Positions 58,603-64,000 of a stretch of DNA of 64,000 nt are shown piece after piece. The DNA comes from Desulfamplus sp. (lineage in GTDB: Bacteria; Desulfobacterota; Desulfobacteria; Desulfobacterales; Desulfobacteraceae), in contig JADFZQ010000002.1 of the NCBI GenBank assembly GCA_015232455.1, forward strand, positions 62,001 through 126,000, read 5' to 3'. The position numbers and the translations under genes were made by a program. The notes under the pieces were generated by a model. It made no database searches. It had not been told where the DNA came from and was given only the letters and a program-made list of their open reading frames with translations. Positions within the stretch are counted from its first letter, which is position 1, and the number at the start of each line of letters is the position of its first letter.

Positions 58603-60267
58603 ATGAAGAAAATAGTTGAATGTGTTCCCAATTTTTCTGAGGGTCGCAATAAAGAAGTTATTGATGCAATCTCTGATGCAATCCGCCAAACAAAAGGCTG
58701 CACCTTGCTTGATGTTGATCCCGGTCAATCTACAAATCGGACTGTCTATACCTTTGTGGGAGACCCTGATAGTGTAATTGAAGGTGCTTTAGCAGCAGCA
58801 AGGGTTGCACGGGTAAAAATAGATATGCGTCATCATAAAGGCGAACACCCAAGGTTTGGGGCAATGGATGTATGCCCATTTATTCCTGTTGCTGGTGTTA
58901 CAATGCAAGATTGTGCTCAAATAGCAAAAAAATTTGCTGCAAAGGCAGCAGAGGAGCTTAAAGTCCCATTTTTTCTCTATGAAGAGGCAGCAGAACACGA
59001 TTATCGCCGCAAATTACCTGATGTAAGAAAAGGGGAATATGAAGCTCTTGAAGAGCGTCTAAAAGACCCAAAATGGAAGCCAGATTTTGGACCAGCAGAA
59101 TTTGTTCCAACATGGGGGGCAACTGCAACTGGTGCCCGTATGTTTTTGATCGCCTACAATGTAAATATTCTTGGCACTTCAAATCAGGCTCATAGAATTG
59201 CATTAAATCTTCGTGAAGCTGGTCGCACTAATCAGAATGAAGATAATTGCAGCAAAACTGTAGAGTTAGAGAGCGAAAAAGGGAAACTCAAAGATGTCAA
59301 AGGCATGGGTTGGTTTGTCAATGAATACAATATGGCACAAGTTACTGTAAATCTTAATAATTATCACGTAACTCCTATCCATGTTCTTTTTGAAGAGGTG
59401 AAAAAAGAGGCAGCTCTCTTAAATGTTGGGGTTGCAGGGTCTGAAATTGTTGGAATTGTACCTTTAGAGTCGCTTTTGATGGCTGCTGATTACTATATTG
59501 AAAAAGAGAATCTTTTTGTCTATGAAGAGGATCAAAAGCTGCGTCTTGCAATTGAGCGTCTTGGTCTAAACTCCGTTGCACCATTTAAACCTAAAGAGAA
59601 AGTAATTGAGTATATTGTTGCAGAACAGCCAAACGAACCACTTGTTAGTATGAGCGTTAGAGCCTTTATTGAAGAGATTGCAGCACGCTCAACAGCTCCA
59701 GGTGGTGGTTCAGCATCTGCTGCTATGGCTTCCATGGGTGTTGGGCTTGGTTCAATGGTTGCCAAAATCACTAATGGAGTTAGAAAATTTGAGAACGTTC
59801 AGCCATATATGCAAAAACATATTCCTTTACTGCATGAGCTTACACGCAAACTGATCCCAATGATTGATGCTGATACATCAGCATTTAACGAATATATGGA
59901 GGGGTTGAGAATGCCAAAAGGAACGGGTATTGGCGATCCTGTAACTCATGCACGTAACGAAAAACTGCAATCTGGTCTTAGAACGGCTATTAATGTCCCC
60001 CTAACCACTATGCGTCTTGGCGATTCTGCTTGGGAGGCTTTATGCGAAATTGCACCTTATATAAATCCTGCGTCAAAATCTGACCTTGAGGTAGGTGCAA
60101 AAGCATTGGAAGCAGGTATTTGGGGAGCTTTTAGGAATGTCTCTATAAATATGCAAGATATTGAAGATGATAACTTTAGAAAAGAGATACTAAAAGAGGC
60201 GGAAAATATTGCTGAGAGAGCAAAAGTTAAATCTTTAGAAGTTATTTCAAAATTAAATAAAATATAG
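58603..60267 (+). CDS. ftcD: Glutamate formimidoyltransferase / formimidoyl-THF cyclodeaminase (fused)
   Basis: 554 residues. The N-terminal transferase (about 1-330) moves the formimino group from formiminoglutamate to tetrahydrofolate: VECVPNFSEGRNKEVID, MRHHKGEHPRFGAMDVCPF, NVNILGTSNQAHRIALNLRE. The C-terminal cyclodeaminase (about 365-550; STAPGGGSASAAMASMGV) releases ammonia to give methenyl-THF. It serves histidine or purine breakdown into one-carbon folates. Fusion of both parts is as in vertebrates and many anaerobes. AAGGA precedes the ATG. No hut genes are near, and the gene stands alone between divergent hypA and the convergent cyclase gene. Confidence 0.95.
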   Translation: MKKIVECVPNFSEGRNKEVIDAISDAIRQTKGCTLLDVDPGQSTNRTVYTFVGDPDSVIEGALAAARVARVKIDMRHHKGEHPRFGAMDVCPFIPVAGVTMQDCAQIAKKFAAKAAEELKVPFFLYEEAAEHDYRRKLPDVRKGEYEALEERLKDPKWKPDFGPAEFVPTWGATATGARMFLIAYNVNILGTSNQAHRIALNLREAGRTNQNEDNCSKTVELESEKGKLKDVKGMGWFVNEYNMAQVTVNLNNYHVTPIHVLFEEVKKEAALLNVGVAGSEIVGIVPLESLLMAADYYIEKENLFVYEEDQKLRLAIERLGLNSVAPFKPKEKVIEYIVAEQPNEPLVSMSVRAFIEEIAARSTAPGGGSASAAMASMGVGLGSMVAKITNGVRKFENVQPYMQKHIPLLHELTRKLIPMIDADTSAFNEYMEGLRMPKGTGIGDPVTHARNEKLQSGLRTAINVPLTTMRLGDSAWEALCEIAPYINPASKSDLEVGAKALEAGIWGAFRNVSINMQDIEDDNFRKEILKEAENIAERAKVKSLEVISKLNKI

Positions 60268-60271
60268 TTTG

Positions 60272-62608
60272 CTATTTGTTTGTCATTGTCCAGACACCAC
60301 CCCAGTTTGCAGGTGGTGTCTTAATTAGCTCATTGCATTTTTTAAAATATGAATATGAAGGTGCATCACGGTCAGCAATTGAAGAGAATTGCTCTAACGC
60401 ATTTCTAAACTCTCCGTTGTAAAAAAGGCATAATCCCTTATTATAAACATTATAAATATCAATATTAGATTCAAACTCATCAGGCAACATCGGTTCAAAC
60501 ACAGTAATTGCCTCTTTTTTACCAACAACCGCAAGTTTTGCAATCTCTCTAAATGCAAATTCCTTCACTTGGCTTAAAACTGCTTTTTGTGTAGATGCTG
60601 AGACCATTGTGTAAGTTCCAAACTCTTTATTTGCCCCTTCAAGCCTTGCAGCAAGATTAACAGAATCACCAAGCATAGTATAGTCAAACCGTGAATGTGA
60701 ACCCATGTTGCCAACAACTACAACACCTGTGTTCAACCCAATTCTCATACGCATATCTGTTCCCACGATTTTTTTCATCTCAGGATTCATCTTTTCAAGT
60801 TTCTTTTGACACCTAAGAGCTGCTCTCACTGCACAAGATGCGTGATTTTGAATATCAAGAGGAGCATTCCAAAAAGCAATTATTGCGTCTCCTTCATACT
60901 TATCAACTGTTCCTCCCTCTTCATGGATAATTTCTGTCATGGCAGATAGATAGTTGTTAAGAAGTGAGGTCAACTCTTCAGGAGATAGTTTTTCAGATAT
61001 TGAGGTAAAACCTTGAAGATCAGAAAAAAAGATCGATAACTCTTTGCGTTCACCGCCAAGTTTTAGCTTTTCAGGGTGCTTAATCAACTGTTCAATAAAA
61101 ACAGGGCTAAGATATTGGCTGAACGCATTTTTAATAAAACGTCTCTGACGTCCTTCACGAGAATAGCTAAGGATAAGAGATAGTAGAATTGCTAAAACTG
61201 CCGCTATCTCTTGAACTACAAGAGGCAGCCATATTCCAACATCATAGAAAATAAGAGAGATGGCGGCTGGAAGAGCTATTGCTAAAGTTCCAGAAAAAAA
61301 TAGCAAAAAAGTTTGTTTTAAAAATGTAATAGATACAGCACAGATAGCTGTCCAAAGTATGACCCAAATTACTACACCATATTTTGGAGCTTCACAGATA
61401 AAGTCTCCAGAGAGAAAATTATCAAGTATAGTTGCCTGAATTTCAACCCCCGGATAGACGCTATCTACAGGAGAAGAGCGAAGATCAAAAAGTCCTGGTG
61501 CTGAAAAACTAAAAAGAACATATTTATCTTTAAATGCAGTGGGGTCAATTGGGATTTTGTTTTTGATTATTTGGTCTTGGGATATATTTTGTTGGGAAAG
61601 ATTGGAACTCTTGTCTGATAACTCATTCTCATTTAGAGATGAGTTATTTTTTCTGTTTCTAAGTTCAATTTCAGATTGAATAACTGCTGCTGCACTATAA
61701 GTTTTGTGTGTTCCAGATCGACCACGATACCTTAGTATAGCCTCTCCTTTCTCATCTAAATGTATGGTTCTATTATTGATCTTTAAAACGTTGTTATTAA
61801 TGGTGCCAGCAATTATATCCTTTGCAGCAATATTATTTTTTATAGCAATCTTATCTCTTATAGCAATTTTAGCTGATTCTGAACTCTTAGCGTTACTCTT
61901 ATTAATTCCATTTTTCCCAGCAAAATATACCCCAAGACCAAGAGATGGGATAACATGGTTATCAAATATACTTATCATTCTTGCACGGCGATAGATACCG
62001 TCAGAGTCAGGTTCTTGCTCTACATTACAGAGCATAGCTGATGTTGATGTAAGTTCAGGTATTGGCATTGTGGCTTTTGGAAAGGTGCAAGCCTTTCCAG
62101 ATTGAGTATCTGCCCAAGAGTTTACACCTTCAAGTGTAATTGGCTCAAATGGAGTATTTTCTACCCATTTAGTATGGCTGCCACTTAATTTTTTTAGGAA
62201 AGCCGCAGATGCGACTTTCCCGTAATTTTCAACTGCTTTTCCAAATACTCTATCATCTTCAACGCCGTATGAAGATGGTTCAGTAAACAAAACATCAAAA
62301 GCTAAGGCTTTTGCCTGACTTCTTTTACAAAAATCTACAACTACACTGTATATTTCCCGTGGCCAGGGCCAGCTTAAACCATTAGTTTGAGCCATCCAAT
62401 CTAAGCTTGCCTGATCAACAACTATTAAAGATATATTCTCAGTTGCAGAAGATGGTTTTGCCATTAAAGATGCACGCCAATCCCATGTTTTACCTTCCCA
62501 TACATCTACAAAACCAGCAGCCCAAATAGTTAAGGCAACAAATGCAGATAAAAGCCCTACAATAGTTGATTGAATCCATGTGTTTAAAGAAAGAGATTTT
62601 AAATTCAT
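60272..62608 (-). CDS. CHASE2-domain adenylate/guanylate cyclase
   Basis: About 778 residues. An N-terminal membrane segment (STIVGLLSAFVALTIWAAGF) leads to a periplasmic CHASE2 domain (about 30-390; LIVVDQASLDWM, ALAFDVLFTEPSSYG), two or three further membrane segments (about 395-475), and a class III cyclase (about 510-700): LSIFFSDLQGFTSISEKLS, GTVDKYEGDAIIAFWNAP, YTMLGDSVNLAARLEGA. The Lys in VDKYEGDA and Asp in MLGDSVN are the adenine-type pair, so cAMP is the likely product. Within CHASE2 an insert about 240-345 is Asn/Lys-rich and unlike the family. A TTG precedes the ATG in frame; I choose ATG 62608. No ribosome site: a fragment of the composite repeat occupies that place. Confidence 0.9.
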   Translation of the reverse strand: MNLKSLSLNTWIQSTIVGLLSAFVALTIWAAGFVDVWEGKTWDWRASLMAKPSSATENISLIVVDQASLDWMAQTNGLSWPWPREIYSVVVDFCKRSQAKALAFDVLFTEPSSYGVEDDRVFGKAVENYGKVASAAFLKKLSGSHTKWVENTPFEPITLEGVNSWADTQSGKACTFPKATMPIPELTSTSAMLCNVEQEPDSDGIYRRARMISIFDNHVIPSLGLGVYFAGKNGINKSNAKSSESAKIAIRDKIAIKNNIAAKDIIAGTINNNVLKINNRTIHLDEKGEAILRYRGRSGTHKTYSAAAVIQSEIELRNRKNNSSLNENELSDKSSNLSQQNISQDQIIKNKIPIDPTAFKDKYVLFSFSAPGLFDLRSSPVDSVYPGVEIQATILDNFLSGDFICEAPKYGVVIWVILWTAICAVSITFLKQTFLLFFSGTLAIALPAAISLIFYDVGIWLPLVVQEIAAVLAILLSLILSYSREGRQRRFIKNAFSQYLSPVFIEQLIKHPEKLKLGGERKELSIFFSDLQGFTSISEKLSPEELTSLLNNYLSAMTEIIHEEGGTVDKYEGDAIIAFWNAPLDIQNHASCAVRAALRCQKKLEKMNPEMKKIVGTDMRMRIGLNTGVVVVGNMGSHSRFDYTMLGDSVNLAARLEGANKEFGTYTMVSASTQKAVLSQVKEFAFREIAKLAVVGKKEAITVFEPMLPDEFESNIDIYNVYNKGLCLFYNGEFRNALEQFSSIADRDAPSYSYFKKCNELIKTPPANWGGVWTMTNK

Positions 62609-62617
62609 CAATAACCA

Positions 62618-62645
62618 AATCGCTCGGCTATAAAAATTATCATAA
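62618..62645. repeat. Fragment of the composite repeat before the cyclase gene
   Basis: AAATCGCTCGGCTATAAAAA then TTATCATAA matches the end of composite copy 1 and its flank (24790-24817) almost base for base. Only the right arm of hairpin 4 remains. It sits 9 bases upstream of the cyclase start codon, where the ribosome site should be. Confidence 0.7.
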
Positions 62646-62690
62646 TGTAACTTCCAACATTAGAGTTGTAGCATCTGGTGAATAGTTGAC

Positions 62691-63662
62691 TTAAAGAGTT
62701 CTGCTAAAATTATCAAATCTCTTTTGCCTGATACTTGGGCTTTGAATAGGTTTGAATGCACCTATGTTATTTTCAAGAAGAGCAATACGCTCATTTGGTG
62801 TTGGGTGTGTCTGACCAAAATCTTGTTTACCCGGAATAAGTCTATTTTTCATAATTTGAAGCATATCAAGCAAACCAGTTGGGTTATAACCAACACGCTT
62901 TAAAATGGTTACTGCATTCAAATCAGCACTCTTTTCAAAACTTTTTGAGTAACCGCTGTTTATAAGCGTGCCTGTTATGTCTGTAATTGAGCTTTCAAAT
63001 GTGCTGGTTAAACTTGCAAGGTCAGCAGAACCAAAATTTTTTGCACCTTCAATCCCAATAGTTGTAAGTGCTGAGGTTATTCTTGATTTTTCAATTGCCT
63101 GTATTCCGTGTTTTTCTTGAACGTGGGCAATCTCATGGGCAAGGACACCTGCTAAGGCATCTTCGCTTTTGCAGCATTTTAAGAGTCCTCGTGTAATAAA
63201 TATAAAACCACCAGGTGCTGCAAGAGCATTTATCTCATTAGAATCTTGAATAAGAAAGTGGTATCCGCCATAAGTTTGAGGACGATCAGATGCACGAGAT
63301 AGAGTTTGACCAAGAATGTTTATGTATTTATTGGCAGTTTGGTTGCTGTATGGTCTATACTTTTGCAATATAACTGCCCCTACTGTTCTGCCAATATAAT
63401 ACTCCTGTTCAGGTGTGAAATCTTCAAAACTTTTAGTTGTTGCGGTAGCAACCTTTTGTATAGAAGCTGCTTGAGAAGATGAGATTAATCCAGAAGCTGC
63501 TCCTATTTGTGTTCCAACTTGGGTCATAGCGTTCATAGTCTCGCAACCGCTCAATATTGCAGAGACAGGAATCATTGCTAATCCTAACATCGAATATCGA
63601 CAAGTAGCTTCCAACAGCTCTCTTCTTGTCAATGAGCTAATTAGTTTATCTTCTAAATTCAT
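62691..63662 (-). CDS. M48-family metalloprotease lipoprotein
   Basis: 323 residues. The zinc site is HEIAHVQEKHG (HExxH) with a third ligand Glu likely in FEKSADLNAV. The N-terminus has SLTRRELLEATCRYS, a twin-Arg-like motif, then LGLAMIPVSAILSGC, a lipobox, so it is probably exported and lipid-anchored in the periplasm. This BepA/YfgC/LoiP-like group takes part in outer-membrane quality control. C-terminal HPTPNERIALLENN is usual for the group. Its ATG overlaps the stop codon of the SH3-domain gene (ATGA), so they are coupled. Confidence 0.9.
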   Translation of the reverse strand: MNLEDKLISSLTRRELLEATCRYSMLGLAMIPVSAILSGCETMNAMTQVGTQIGAASGLISSSQAASIQKVATATTKSFEDFTPEQEYYIGRTVGAVILQKYRPYSNQTANKYINILGQTLSRASDRPQTYGGYHFLIQDSNEINALAAPGGFIFITRGLLKCCKSEDALAGVLAHEIAHVQEKHGIQAIEKSRITSALTTIGIEGAKNFGSADLASLTSTFESSITDITGTLINSGYSKSFEKSADLNAVTILKRVGYNPTGLLDMLQIMKNRLIPGKQDFGQTHPTPNERIALLENNIGAFKPIQSPSIRQKRFDNFSRTL

Positions 63663-64000
63663 GATTGCCCTCCTATAGGATAAACTTGTCCCTCTTGTAG
63701 AAATCTTTGTATCTCAATATCAGATATTGTGAGATGTTCCATCTTATCTATCCATGAGAAATCAATATTTGGATTCCTTGATTTATATTGATTTTCTACC
63801 TGTTTATTAAATCCTTTACCAGCAAGGGCAAGCTCATCGGTTGTTGCAGAGTGGTTTAAAGTAGAGTTACCAGAGTTTGAAAAACCAGATTTAAGAGTCA
63901 TTGCATCTTTTGAGAGAGCAGAAAGATGTACCCACCCTGTTTGTCCAGTTTTTATAACTCTTATTTTTGCCCAACCATTTGCCTCTTGTGAAATCTCAAC
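63659..64000 (-). CDS. SH3-domain protein, 3' part (cut by window edge)
   Basis: The frame is open to the right edge, so the Met at 63901 is internal. The last 113 residues are visible: the end of a bacterial SH3 domain (NGWAKIRVIKTGQTGWVHLS, bases 63923-63982) followed by a polar tail with KGFNKQVENQYKSRNP. Bacterial SH3 domains bind peptidoglycan or peptides in the periplasm. It is the gene before the M48 protease, with a one-codon overlap. Both probably act in the cell envelope. Confidence 0.75.
   Translation of the reverse strand, partial: VEISQEANGWAKIRVIKTGQTGWVHLSALSKDAMTLKSGFSNSGNSTLNHSATTDELALAGKGFNKQVENQYKSRNPNIDFSWIDKMEHLTISDIEIQRFLQEGQVYPIGGQS

Noticed and set aside
1-64000. tRNA, rRNA, CRISPR or replication origin
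   Set aside because: Looked for cloverleaf-like and rRNA-like stretches, repeat-spacer arrays and DnaA-box clusters while reading; none was convincing. A tRNAscan or Infernal run would settle it.

Overview
The window is 64 kb of a low-GC bacterial chromosome. The gene content best fits an anaerobic, probably sulfate-reducing member of the Desulfobacterota: a tungsten-type aldehyde:ferredoxin oxidoreductase, hydrogenase maturation genes, a fused formimidoyltransferase-cyclodeaminase, MEMO/AmrB, twitching-motility ATPases beside DivIVA and YggT, and many large hybrid sensor kinases. Low GC, giant signalling genes and dense palindromic repeats recall the multicellular magnetotactic relatives of Desulfobacter, but the sequence does not prove a genus. 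I saw no rRNA, tRNA, CRISPR array or intact transposase.

Layout. 1-4.1 kb: end of a GDP-fucose synthase gene and a PAS-rich hybrid kinase. 4.1-10.3 kb (minus): an operon for a fused iron-sulfur/flavin oxidoreductase, a DAO-type flavoprotein, an aldehyde:ferredoxin oxidoreductase and a MoaD/ThiS-like carrier. 10.5-17.4 kb (minus): a BvgS-like kinase and a PEP-synthase-like protein. 17.4-21.7 kb (plus): a TauE/SafE exporter cluster behind a candidate sigma-54 promoter. 21.7-22.4 kb: three tightly packed small genes that look like a toxin/immunity set. 22.5-24.5 kb: a further sensor kinase. 24.8-46.5 kb: recC, recB and recD, with about 11 kb of signalling genes, toxin-antitoxin genes and a 1959-residue kinase between recC and recB. 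46.6-50.4 kb: ParA and partner, then lipB-lipA. 50.4-54.6 kb (minus): zinc-ribbon protein, PilU, PilT, DivIVA, YggT. 55-58.3 kb: a FadR-type regulator, amrB, hypB, hypA. 58.6-64 kb: ftcD, a CHASE2 cyclase, an M48 protease and the end of an SH3-domain gene.

How parts may work together. The FadR-type regulator gene and the aldehyde oxidoreductase operon, 44 kb apart, share one promoter/operator layout (TTGACA, 24 bases, TGGTNNNACCA), so the regulator probably controls both. The operon could oxidise an amine or imino acid to an aldehyde and then to an acid, with electrons passing to ferredoxin.

The most unusual feature is the palindromic repeat load. At least five families occur. Some copies sit in intergenic gaps, three families are inserted in frame inside coding genes, and some copies supply stop codons. 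Two intergenic copies of an approximately 85-base sequence also share the same hairpins with changed stem sequence, suggesting an unrecognised structured RNA.
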